Positions 34,222 to 44,250 of a DNA stretch of 64,000 bases are shown here, piece after piece. The stretch comes from Dreissena polymorpha (lineage: Eukaryota > Mollusca > Bivalvia > Myida > Dreissenidae). Location of the stretch: contig NC_068358.1 of NCBI RefSeq assembly GCF_020536995.1, positions 47,222,082-47,286,081 of the forward strand. Reading direction: 5' to 3'. The notes under the pieces were generated by a model. The model had not been told where the DNA came from and did no database searches. It saw nothing but the letters and a program-made list of their open reading frames with translations. Position 1 is the first letter of the stretch. Each line of letters begins with the position of its first letter. Both the position numbers and the translations under genes were made by a program.

Positions 34222-34241
34222 TACAACGCTTATATGGCATA
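34222..34241 (-). pseudogene. SAXO2: Truncated exon 1 of SAXO copy B
   Basis: The minus strand reads ATGCCATATAAGCGTTGTAT, matching the first half of copy A exon 1 (ATGGCATCTAAGCGTTGTAT). The next bases differ completely and give a stop; no donor follows. Confidence 0.8.
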
Positions 34242-35330
34242 ACACTTGATAACAGCTTTAATCTGCTTTAATGTTGTTTATGTCTTAATTCAATTGATGA
34301 TACGCCGACAGCACATTATACCGAATGGTAGGGAAAACAAAATGCGTTGTCAAGCACTTGTTCACGGTGGTAAAGCGGTTTAGTGCCATTTCCGTGGTGG
34401 TTATTGCATTGGTGCACATAACAAGGTGCGTTACTGGATAGTGGAAAGGACCCCTTATCAGACTCAATAATCAGTATAAAATAATGTATATGAAGAGATT
34501 TAGTCTTTTTTCAATTTTGATACATGTTCAATCGATGAAAGAGGCTAACCAAAACGTTAATGCGCCGGGTATTTGATAAAGAACTATCAAGTACTTGGTT
34601 ACATAGCTTAACAATGCTAACAACTTACAAGTTTAATTTAAACAACTAACCTGGGCATTATTGTTTTTCTGTCTTTGACTATTCCTCCGTTCAAAAACAA
34701 AAACCCGCCTTTGGGATTTTAAATATGGGAGAGGAAACTGTCCCGCTTTAACACCGTGTTGTTATTTTTTATTCACCCAAACAGAAGACTGGAAGTTGTT
34801 GTTGATAGGGGTGAAGACTCGAAACACGATATATTTAAATGGTTATTACGCTAAAATGGCAACATGTTTAATGCAGTTGTAGGTAATATTTGATAAATGT
34901 AAATGATATTTGCAATTGTTGATAGAAAATAAATTTTATATCAATTAAAGGCAATGTTTAAACAATGCAAACTTCCCTGTTTTATAGACTCGTCCATATA
35001 CAGGTGCGCGTCAAGGGAGGAAACAAAAAAACAACACAATACTCTTATCGCAGTTGTTGTGCTGTTTCTCAATTAATAGTCACATGGTATTGTGTCAACA
35101 TAAATCGCTTGTTAAGTAGCAGTAAAGTTAAGTTATTCAGTGACGTCGCGGTATACAATGCAGATATCTAACTGTGATTAATATTTGAGGTGCTCAATTA
35201 TATATACTGGTTCTCTCTAAAAAATCATATTGGATTACTGGAAACACGTTTTCAATTAAAGAAACTCGTTATGTTATTCTATCCTCACATTTGTGCATGG
35301 AAAGCATTTCGCTAAAAAAATTCATTGTAA
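34242..35330. other. 5' flank of SAXO copy B (duplicated)
   Basis: Diverged copy of the flank upstream of copy A. It lacks the SINE seen there. No gene was seen. Confidence 0.6.
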
Positions 35331-36546
35331 TGCGAGTACGACGATTTACAATGAACTAAAATATGAGGAAAAGCATTGATACAATTCTTGTTTTTACAAT
35401 TACAATTACAATTTACAATTATCGCAAGAAATTTAAGTCAAAACCAATCTTACATAGCTACGTAGAAATATATCTATTAAACTTTATTATAGTTAACGTT
35501 TCCGATATACCCTTTGAAGCGAAATACACTAATGACAAATTGCAAATGTTCATCCCGATATCTGAATTGTATATTTAAACAGCCATTTAATAAAAAATGT
35601 TAATAACTTAGCAGAGAGTTTGTTGTAAAATTGACGAGTAAAAATGTATTTAACCCACAATTGAAACTAGTTATATTGTTGGAGTCTTTTATCGCTGTGA
35701 TAGCTGTGAATGTGAACTCATTTTTGGACTGTGCTTGTCACATTAAGTAAACATACACTAAACGTTTATGTAATTTAGAGTTATCAGTTGGTTATGAAAC
35801 GATGTTTATGTTCTGCTGAATAACGTCTTTCACATCCATACATAATCGTCACGTTATTGAACGTAACACTTGAATTTATTTTTATATGTAAGACTTTATA
35901 AGCGTGTATTGACATTTTTTGTTACGTGATAGGAACACTATATCCAAATCATACATTCAACGACAACATTAATGTATATATTAATTTGTTTGATTTACCA
36001 GGCTTGTGTTTTTGCAAACGGCAGAGTAAACGAGTCCAATCAAGAAGGCATTCTAGATTTCATAAGTAATACTGATAAATGCAACACAGATTACGTGAAA
36101 TATAAATAATATACAAGCACTTCATTTCTATCTCCTTCGAATCTGGTGTTCAGTTTGCTCCACAAAACTGAAATAGTGAAGATCACTTGCATATAATCAG
36201 TTTGGACCTTGTTTAATGGTCTACATGCATATAAGTCCTCAGAATAATAACATCAGTTTTTGGCTTCTTTTTAACATCAAGGAATACCTTTTATTCATTT
36301 TAGTTTAAACCTATTTATTTGAGCCCGATTGCATCGAAAGCCTCAGGCTTACTGAAACGCTCTCGAGTACGTTTCCCGGACCAAGAACCAATACATGGGG
36401 TTCATGATTCATTTTAGGGTTTAAGTCAATCAAAAGCTTTCTCAATTACATTCCAAAAAGACTCGTTTCCATTTTATATAAGATTGAAGGCTGAGCTGTG
36501 TATGTTTTCCGCCTATTGGGTTAATTGTGCCTTATTGTATGACACC
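35331..36546. other. Intergenic sequence between the two duplications
   Basis: AT-rich DNA with a dispersed repeat at 36310-36420 (GAGCCCGATTGCATCGAAAG, CGCTCTCGAGTACG) shared with 23180-23240. No supported gene. Confidence 0.5.
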
Positions 36547-36551
36547 ATTAA

Positions 36552-36690
36552 AGGAGCCTTTTCACAGATTTTGGCATGTTTTGAAGTGTGTAATTAAATG
36601 CTTTATATTGATAAATGTAAACATTGGATCTAAAAAGCTCCAGGAAAAACAATCATTAATAAAATTTTAAAATCCGCGTTTATGACTTTT
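36552..36690. mobile_element. TTAA-flanked tRNA-core MITE, left-end fragment
   Basis: Begins TTAA (36548-36551) then AGGAGCCTTTTCACAGATTT and follows the other copies (TTGATAAATGTAAACATTGG) for about 130 bp before homology ends. The right end and tRNA-like core are missing. Confidence 0.75.
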
Positions 36691-36726
36691 TTTGTGTAAA
36701 TGAAATCTCTTTTTAGCAAAAGTCAA

Positions 36727-36838
36727 ATTTAGGCGGAAAGTGTCGTCCCCGATTAGCCTGTGCGGACTGCACGGGCTAATCTGGGACGACGCTTTACGGA
36801 CATGCATTATGCCCAGTTTTCTCAGAACACGACGCATA
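36727..36838. mobile_element. Half copy of the GTCGTCCC palindromic MITE
   Basis: Contains only the right-hand hairpin arm (AAAGTGTCGTCCCCGATTAG to GGACGACGCTTTACGG) and the right end CCCAGTTTTCTCAGAACACG. It sits at the left border of the SOUL duplication unit 1. Confidence 0.8.
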
Positions 36839-37693
36839 TATCTTGCAAAGCGTGGACGGTAAACGCGCGGACAAGCCTTTTATTAGTTATCGTGTAATCT
36901 AGTTAATAGACTGTAATCTACAAACGACTAAACATGAACATTGATTTAAAGCTCGATCGATTTTTAAACAGCTCATTTAAGAATGTTTACAAATATGTAT
37001 ATAAATAACTATAATCGCAAGATTAAAAACATTCATTTATTTAACAATGTTTGCAACTATTTACATAAATATACACATAATGTAACGAGACGAAAATGCT
37101 ACAAAGATAATTGTGTAAAGTAACACGATTCAATTACTTAATACAGTTGAATGCAAAACATCAGTACAAGCATCGACCATTCTCAAAAGAAGTACATGTA
37201 ACACAATATCACGACCGTTGACCACCGTTAACGTATTTGTGATTATGCAAACACATCTGAGGAACACATATAAATGAAAGCAGATCTCAACTTTGTATGA
37301 AAGAGACATTGTTTTCAAATCTTTGTCGAACCCAAAATTCGATGCAGTCAAATGACATGTCCCATGAAATAAATGTTACAAACAACTTGAAAACAATAAA
37401 GTGTATCTGTAGTCTCCCTTGGCTGATATATTTTGAGCAGTCGTTCAATTATATATCTATATTTACGTTATTATCTCGCCGTAAATAATACAAGCAGATA
37501 AAATATTGCGTATGTTAAACGAATGTTTGTTAAAAGTACGTTTCGTTGTTTTACTAACTTAACGCAAATAAGTTCCATTGGCACGTAATATTTTTCAGCT
37601 CTATAGAGCAAGCCGATGTTCTAAATATGTCACACACATATTCCCTTCATATATATTTTGAGGCACATATAAGCGCCTCAAAATATTTTCCGT

Positions 37694-37868
37694 TCACATT
37701 GGTACAACCCAGATTTCGTTGTGTCGGTTCTTGAAAGAGTACGGGCCATCGTATCCCGCGGTAAGGAACATGTTGCCAACATAAGGTATAGTCGCATTGT
37801 CAAGTGCCTCCGTTAGTTCTACGAGATTTTCCATTTTCAATTCATCTGTGCTGAAGCCGCCGTATTGC
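37694..37868 (-). CDS. SOUL copy 1 exon 4 (C-terminus)
   Basis: Acceptor CTCACAG. Encodes QYGGFSTDELKMENLVELT, GNMFLTAGYDGPYSFKNR and HNEIWVVPM-stop. Confidence 0.95.
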
Positions 37869-40293
37869 CTGTGAGTATACATAAAAACATTAACTCAATA
37901 ACATGTTTATAGCAGCAATTGACTCGCAAGTTATTTCAAGACCATTTACCGACAAGCAAAAAGACAAAGTCGCACTCTTTCATTTTTGGTTTACATTGCA
38001 GTCAGATTAAATGATGCGTTTTCACTATAATTGTGTTTCCTAACAGTTTGTCCAGATGAAAAGCCACACACTGTGAATAATTAAAACTCTGACCTTGAAA
38101 TGAAATACATGTTAATCAATACATATAGATGCAATTTGAAAGTGTGCAAAATTGTCATTAAATCTATAGCCTAGTTAGCAAGTAATTTATTATTTTTCAA
38201 ACGGTACCGCTTTTAAAACCGAAAGTAGGATTTATATACGTATACGTCCATTTCGACAAACACGATTATTTTTAAGTTGTTAAGCGCAAAAAAGACGGAT
38301 TTCTACCTTGTAACCACTAGATATATTCTAATTGGCATAGATAAAATATGTTTCTTATTTATACTTAAATGTACTATGCCAAATAAGTTGTGTGGCTTTA
38401 TTCACATGTGTAAGCAATCATATACTCTTAGGTGATCTTTTCAACATTGTTATCGTGTTTATCATGCTATTGTAGAGAGTTTGTGTACGAATGTGATGAT
38501 CAAATTGTCCAGTTACAGAGATCATTATCCATTGCTTGCGAAATTAACAAACGACGGCGCAATCAGATTCGACGGATAACGATCCTCTAAGGCATATTAA
38601 TGTATTGACATAATATATAATTATGTATATTTCATGTTTGTATGTGCAATTATTTTAATTTTTAGACTGTATTTTCTCTTGTTGAAGGCATTTTGAATAG
38701 TTGTCCATTTCCACTAATCTCAAATATAAACAACGCATGCATTCACATAAAAAACACGCATGATAATTAAGTACGCTATAATTGATGTCCAATCAATCAC
38801 CTCCTACCTGACTGCCACTGTTATGGCGGGCTGTCTATCAATGAAAACCGTAGGGTCCAAGGGGGCGGGTGGGTTGGCTTGAAGGGCAAAGGGGACCATA
38901 AAGCGCATAGTGAAGTTGCTTTCACAGTCCGGACCTTGACCGTGATACACTTCCGTAAGAACTGGTGCCGTCATTGCGATTTTCATATCTGCAAATGATT
39001 AAGCTATTAAAATACAAGCTGAATGACATTTTTTTAGGTTTTAACGTCTTAACACGTCTACCGTTATATATACACGTTTATTTAATCAAGATCTATATGA
39101 AAATCGTATTTTCATATGCAGTTTAAAATGTATACAAAATTCAAGTATACCCGTGCGCTTTTGCTTGATATACGCATGGTTCCTACCTACTTAGTTAAAA
39201 CACATGATGCCAAATGCATACACCAGTAATGCTGGTGCATGTAGTTTTAAATTTTAATTGTCCCCTACCGGTTTCACCGGAGAGGACTTATGGTATGCGC
39301 TCAGTCTGTCAGTCTGTCAGTCAGTCTGTCTGTGACACTTTTCTGGATCATGCGATAACTTTAAAAGTTCTTCATATTTGTTCATGAAACTTGAAACATG
39401 GATAGATGGCAATATGGAGATTATGCACGTTATTTCAGTTTGTTCTTACGTCGAAAATTTTAGTTGCTATGGCAGCAAATAGACTAGAAATACTGCTGAA
39501 AATGGTAGTTGTGTGGATCCTGCGATAACTTTATAAGTTCTTCATATTTTTTTCATGAAACTTTAAACATGGATAGCTGGCAATATGGATATTATGCACG
39601 TCATTTCATTTTGTTATTACGTCAAAAATTATGGTTGCTATGGCAACACATAAAACAAATCTGACAATAGTGGAATTTCTGACAATGGTGGAGCCGGTAG
39701 GGGACATATATTGCTTGGCAATAGTCTTGTTCTTAATGTAACGCTATTTTTTATGTCCAGTGTAAAGAAAATAACTGATAAATATGATTGCATTTTTATT
39801 AAGGAATTTAAGAACACTTACGTAATGAATTGTTGCCTGCAATGTAGCCGAACAGTTTGAAAAACATCATGGTGTTTTCAGCTCTCGTGTATGTCATTGC
39901 TGTCAAATTTGTGGCCACCCAGACAGACGGCTCGTAGTTGCGAATTTCAAATTTCTGAAACACACATTTTCAGCAAATTTTTAAACGTTAATAAATAAAT
40001 AAATAAATAATCAGGTCATATTCACAATGCAAAGTCTTTAGAGACAAAACTTTGAAATAATGACGTCTACAATATTGAACAACTTGAATTGCGTTACCAC
40101 TAACACCGCAAAAATGTGTGAGTTAATTACGGTATATATTACTTACGTCGTTCGAAGACTTCACGTTATATCTGGGGCACTCGAGGTCGTGACAAAACCA
40201 CGGAGCAACACGAGGAATGGATGCATCTAGCAGGATTCCTCCGGCTGATTGTGCTACCCCGATAACAGCGAGAAAGGTTCCAAGGGCAAGCAT
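37694..40293 (-). CDS. Secreted SOUL / HEBP2-type haem-binding protein, copy 1 (4 coding exons)
   Basis: Coding exons 40293-40147, 39954-39822, 38988-38808 and 37868-37694, all GT/AG and in phase, total 636 nt, 211 aa. The N-terminus MLALGTFLAVIGVAQSAGG is a good signal peptide, so the mature protein is probably secreted or lumenal. The SOUL domain spans roughly residues 40-208: CPRYNVKSSND, FEIRNYEPSVWVAT, the family hallmark MKIAMTAPVLTEV, MRFMVPFALQANPPAPLDP, VRQYGGFS and the terminal AGYDGPYSFKNRHNEIWVVP, which align well with human HEBP2. Family members bind haem/porphyrin or act in lipid or cell-death roles; the ligand here is inferred. A non-coding exon and TATA box lie upstream. A minus-strand AATAAA (37036-37041), conserved in copy 2, could be the poly(A) signal. 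Confidence 0.93.
37869..38807 (-). other. SOUL copy 1 intron 3
   Basis: Contains the TTAA-type MITE at 38062-38397, absent from the same intron of copy 2. No other feature. Confidence 0.8.
38062..38397. mobile_element. AGCCACAC-ended MITE in SOUL copy 1 intron 3
   Basis: Terminal repeats AGCCACAC (left) and GTGTGGCT (right). The interior phrase GTACCGCTTTTAAAACCGAA is shared with 56018-56537, where the same element is flanked by TTAA. Copy 2 of the gene has a short unbroken sequence here (near 51025). Confidence 0.8.
38808..38988 (-). CDS. SOUL copy 1 exon 3 (MKIAMTAPV hallmark)
   Basis: 181 nt, acceptor TTTGCAG and donor AG|GTAGGA. Encodes the KIAMTAPV motif, YHGQGPDCESNFTMRF and the DRQPAITVAVR strand. 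Confidence 0.95.
39259..39733. mobile_element. GTCCCCTACCGG-ended repeat element, in SOUL copy 1 intron 2 only
   Basis: Left end GTCCCCTACCGGTTTCACCG, right end GGAGCCGGTAGGGGACATAT plus TTGCTTGGCAATAGTCTTG. Two internal half-repeats share CTTCATATTTTTTTCATGAA-like text, and there is a CAGTCTGT microsatellite. Copy 2 of the gene has the flanks joined without it (near 53836). Same family as 10826-11140. Confidence 0.8.
39822..39954 (-). CDS. SOUL copy 1 exon 2
   Basis: 133 nt, acceptor GTTTCAG and donor C|GTAAGT. Encodes KFEIRNYEPSVWVATNLT, TRAENTMMFFKLFGYIAG and NNSL. Confidence 0.95.
40147..40293 (-). CDS. SOUL copy 1 exon 1 (signal peptide)
   Basis: 49 codons from the first ATG after acceptor TTTCTAG (exon from 40304). 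Donor GAC|GTAAGT. Encodes the hydrophobic leader and the two-cysteine segment PWFCHDLECPRY. Confidence 0.93.
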
Positions 40294-40871
40294 GATTGGG
40301 TTTTCTAGAAATAATATAAACTACTGAGGTATGTTCAATCTTTAGTATTTGTTGGATTGTTTTACATTTACTCTTAATTATTAACAGAAGTATACTTTTT
40401 GAAACCGATTAATCGCCACATGGGAATTACGATATTCAATATAAATTACAAGATTAAGAAGCAGATATATTGGGCGTTTACTTTTCAAGTGGGTTATCGT
40501 AACTAAAGAACCCAAGGAATCATTAGTTTTTAACAATAGTATTTGAATGTAATATATAGTCACAATAATAAATATTAAGTTAAAAACAGTTAACGCAATA
40601 GACATGTTTTGTTTTGGTATCATATATCTTATCGGCCATTGAACAATGGAGAACACAAAACTTAAGCGTAGTGTTTGATTGCATTCGATTAACTCATCTC
40701 AAAGAAAATGGCAGCGTGAAAATGTGTTTTACGATTAAACAGTTTATTACTATTTATTGCACTTAACAATCATGCCATGTTTCGTTTAAGTATACATGCA
40801 GTATTAAAACGTACTTACATAAAAGTTAACTAGGCTGAAAGAGAGATTCTTAAACAATTAAAATGTCTTAC

Positions 40872-40920
40872 CTTGATTTATGACTCGTAAGAATGTTAGA
40901 TTTAACGTTCCGTCGGGAGT
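40872..40920 (-). other. Probable non-coding first exon of SOUL copy 1
   Basis: Ends TAAATCAAG with donor GTAAGA. It is conserved almost base for base in copy 2 (54968 donor) and lies about 30 bp downstream of a TATA box. Its 5' end is estimated from that spacing. Confidence 0.6.
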
Positions 40921-40949
40921 TGTTAGATTCCTCAAAGCTGCTGGGGTCA

Positions 40950-40956
40950 TATATAG
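40950..40956 (-). promoter_or_regulatory. TATA box of SOUL copy 1
   Basis: Minus strand CTATATATGA, 78 bp before the conserved 5' UTR donor and kept in copy 2. Confidence 0.6.
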
Positions 40957-40999
40957 CCGATGATACTTTAGGGAACGTGATCGTCCTCGTGATATTCAT

Positions 41000-41420
41000 T
41001 TACGTAACGGAATGGCTATCAGTGGGTTACGAAACGGAAATATCGTTGCAAGCTACGCATTTTCTATCAGGCCCACATAAAACCCTCACGTTGTTCAACA
41101 TGCCAGTTGAAATTTATTTTGTTTTTATCTCTAAATACACATGACCTCTATCGCAATGTTATTGAACGCTACTCCATGAGGTCAAGACCTGTCACTGGGG
41201 ACATTTAATAATTAAGGCCTAAAATGTATAATAATATATAAACGCATGGGGTTCGATGATCTTCACTTTTCGTTTGAAATAATGGCATTGCATCTTGTGA
41301 CTGGAAGTCCAAGGCAACGAAGTAACGATGGTTCGGTGAGAGGACTGTAAACGTAGGCAACATGTACTTGCAGGTGTTCAAGCAAATGATCTAACTCGGT
41401 AATTGTTTATCATCATATTA
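41000..41420. other. Upstream flank of SOUL copy 1, conserved in copy 2
   Basis: 41140-41400 is about 85-90% matched by 55725-56010. No gene. Probably contains upstream regulatory sequence. Confidence 0.5.
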
Positions 41421-41421
41421 A

Positions 41422-41783
41422 AGGGGCCTTTTCACGTTTTGGTAAATTGACAAAATTTAAAAAAAAGTTTCGGATTCGCAAATTTTCGTTTTAGTTATGA
41501 TTTTTGTGAGGAAATAGTAATATTGAACATTTACCATGCTCTAAAATAGCCACTATATGCATATTTTGACGATTTAAAAACCTGAAAATTATAAAGCGTT
41601 CCAACGCGAAACGATTTAATAATTTTGAGAGTTCTGTTGTTGTCGTTATATTTTGTGAAACTACTAGGATTGCTTATATCAAGTATAAAATACATCTTTT
41701 ATATCATGAGCACGGATGGTCGAGTGGTCTAAATGGCAGACTTTTTATTCCAGGATTCCAGGGGTCAGTGTAAAAAGGCCACT
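41422..41783 (+). mobile_element. TTAA-flanked MITE with tRNA-Leu-like core (internally shortened copy)
   Basis: TTAA at 41418-41421 and 41784-41787. Left end AGGGGCCTTTTCACG, right end GTAAAAAGGCCACT. The interior holds the tRNA-like GATGGTCGAGTGGTCTAAAT followed by GGATTCCAGGGGTCA. The B box itself is lost in this copy, and the arm to its right is deleted. Confidence 0.8.
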
Positions 41784-41874
41784 TTAACGTCTTGTTAAAT
41801 CTCTAGAACCTCGTACACGAGCCTTGTTATCGCATATCAGGCAGGCTGTATGTATATGAGCCGTTCTCTATGAA

Positions 41875-42066
41875 AAGGGGGTTTAATGCATGTGCGTGAA
41901 GTGTCGTCCCATATTAGCCTGTGCATTCCGCTTGTTTGATACTTTCTGTTTAAAGAAAATATCTTCTAAGCAAATATCCAGTTTAGGCAGAAATTGTTGT
42001 CCCTGATTAGCTTGTGCGGACAGCACAGGCTAATCTGGGACGACACTTTACGCACATATGTAAAGA
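41875..42066. mobile_element. GTCGTCCC palindromic MITE shared by both SOUL units
   Basis: Degenerate copy (GAAGTGTCGTCCCATATTAG ... TCTGGGACGACACTTTACGC). The same element lies at the matching place in unit 2 (56640-56860), so it predates the duplication. Confidence 0.8.
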
Positions 42067-42550
42067 CTCGTGACAAACAAGTCACCAACGAACCATGTGT
42101 AGACAAATGGATAAGAAGATGTATGTTCATGTTTGCAATTGTTGTTGGCTAACATTTTTAGTTTAAAAGTTTGTTTTTGTTGTTTAAGTACTTCATATGA
42201 TGAAATAAACAAACTTTGTTAAAATGACTGGCGGTATCATATACAAGTCGTATAATTATCGCGTAGAAGACTGAGCGAAAAACGAATGTTACATTTAGGC
42301 CGGAACTATGTAAACCAGCTCAGCGTAGCATTATAGCGTTAAATAGTATGTGAAATCATGTAATGTGTTTACTTACTTGTTTGCAATGCACAATGTAAGC
42401 AACTTTGGCATGGCTTTGTTGTTATCATAGTATTACTAAGTAAAATGCCGTTGATTTTGTCATTTCCGCAATTATGAATTAGTCACTCATATGCGTTATA
42501 ATGAGCCGGTGACTTGTAAAAGTACGTAATAAACTCAAGTAATGATATAG

Positions 42551-42692
42551 AGAATACTAGGTTAGCGTTGAATACAGAGCAGTTTATGTTGCGAGGCTTA
42601 GAACGCCGGGAGCGCGAGCCTTGGCGAGCGCTTTCGGTGTTCGAGCCGAGCAACATAAACCTCTCTGTATTCAACGCTAATCCTAGTATTCT
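42551..42692. repeat. Palindrome at the right end of SOUL duplication unit 1
   Basis: AGAATACTAGGTTAGCGTTG ... pairs with CAACGCTAATCCTAGTATTC across a GC-rich loop (about 42600-42650), arms of about 40 bp. The match between the two SOUL units ends just before it. Confidence 0.8.
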
Positions 42693-44020
42693 ATTTATCC
42701 CATTTGATTTTTTTTCAACGTGACATTTAACATAAACAGATCTAATAACCTTAACAATAATTTTAATTCAGTCTTAAAAGCGCTTAAAATCTAACGAATG
42801 TAACCATGCGTTGTGATATAAATGTATTTGTTCTGGTACGAAAAATAGTCTTAAAAAAATTCACACACAAACTGTAAAACAAGTAAAAATATCACCATAT
42901 GCCTCGATTCAATTTTACGCAGTATGCGAATTGTGACACATTACGACCGCGAAAAGAAGATTTTACTTTACTAAAAAAAAAAATATTTTCGAAAGAAAAT
43001 TATCAAAATCCAATATGGCGGCGATTGCCTCCTGACAAAATGATGTCGATGTCAACATAGATCTTCATGTACACCATCGACGACCTTGACAATTTCGACG
43101 AGTAAACAGACAATTGCAGCGACTGACACTTTATTTGACTTAATGAACAGGGCAATACGTTTTCCGACTTCGGACGACGAATTTAAGGACGCGCAGAACG
43201 TGTTTTTTATAATGATATGGGTATGCCGTGTGTGATCCGATGCATCAATGGCGCCCATGTTAAAATCATTTCCCCGAGAACAGGAAACGACAAAAAGACT
43301 GAAAAGTACAAACAAAAAGCAAAACAGGTTCGAACTAGTATCTTACCTTTAATTATCCTTTAAAATCCATCTAATAATCCATTTAACTCAATAATTGACG
43401 ATTTTGCATCTAGGGTCTTTAATAAATATTTTAGCATAGTTAAATCAAGACCCTTATGCCATCCTATCACTATATATTCAAATGGGTGTACGAACTCAAT
43501 AAACTTTCTTCTTCGTCACACGCTACGTCATGTACTCTACATTACTGCTGTTAAAATGAATCGGAGCAGTTTGTCAAATAATAGCCGTTGGTAAACTCGG
43601 TTGCATTTGCATACAAACATAATTATGTTTAAACTTGCACAATTTTTATTTGTCTATGGTAAATGCCTTTATTGTACAAGAAAATAATTTAATATATAAA
43701 TACACAAAGAATGGAAAACATTCCATAACACAACAGATAAAAAAGTGGATAATACCCGTGTACAAAATGGGACGTTCCGAATTCCAGTGTGGTGCTATTT
43801 TACCATCTTATACTTTACACGGCTATATGCCTAACGTGAATTAACTCGGAAAGCAAATATTGCAGATTATTTATGAATTGTGCGATATTTGTATGGCTTG
43901 TTTTACATTCTTAAATGTCAAAAGTATATGCATGGATTATAAACAATGCACATTACACGAATGTTAACCGTCTAGAAGCCACATTTATTTTCAATAACCA
44001 TAAATCTTGGTCAGAAGATT
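42693..44020. other. Unassigned intergenic sequence
   Basis: No supported gene. Short frames at 43052-43315 (-) and 43635-43844 (+) have no motifs. Confidence 0.5.
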
Positions 44021-44250
44021 TGTATGAGTGAACTCTCGGTCAAGTTTGAAACTGGGTGACTTCGGGTCAAAAACTAGGTCACCAGATCAAATTGAAGAAA
44101 AAAGCTTGTTAAAGCTCTAGAAGCCACATTTATAGCCCAATTAGCATACATCTTGGTCAGAACATTTTATCGACTGAAATCACAACATTTTTCGGCGTAA
44201 GCTGTATTAAGCCAGCTTTTCACCCTGACTTGACCTTTGTAAGTGTCCAA
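44020..44250. repeat. Diverged interspersed repeat of the 'CTTGGTCAGAA' type
   Basis: Two half-units share AAGCCACATTTAT and ATCTTGGTCAGAA about 170 bp apart, with GGTCACCAGATCAAAT between. A related stretch is at 46580-46940. Non-coding. Confidence 0.5.

Larger units (their letters stand above)
26321..34241 (-). pseudogene. SAXO2: SAXO1/SAXO2-like copy B: tandem duplicate with damaged first and last exons
   Basis: Second copy of the SAXO gene on the same strand. Exons 2-5 (30820-30647, 29536-29346, 28567-28481, 28260-27577) are fully open with intact splice sites and, except exon 3, the same lengths as in copy A. Two lesions mark decay or neofunctionalisation. Exon 1 (about 34241-34222) reads MPYKRCI and then runs into foreign DNA with a stop, losing the rest of the cysteine motif and the donor. 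The last exon (26550-26321) matches copy A through DYTAKPLE and then switches to unrelated residues ending SAHIYKL, losing the GHR-Y tail. In exon 2 the conserved HKCPH has also become SKSVD. A shorter protein could start at an ATG at 30907 just upstream of exon 2 if intron 1 is not used. I call it a probable pseudogene with open internal exons. Confidence 0.75.

Noticed and set aside
43052-43315. Minus-strand 87-codon frame between the SOUL units
   Set aside because: No domain, splice context or paralogous support. Composition is unremarkable.
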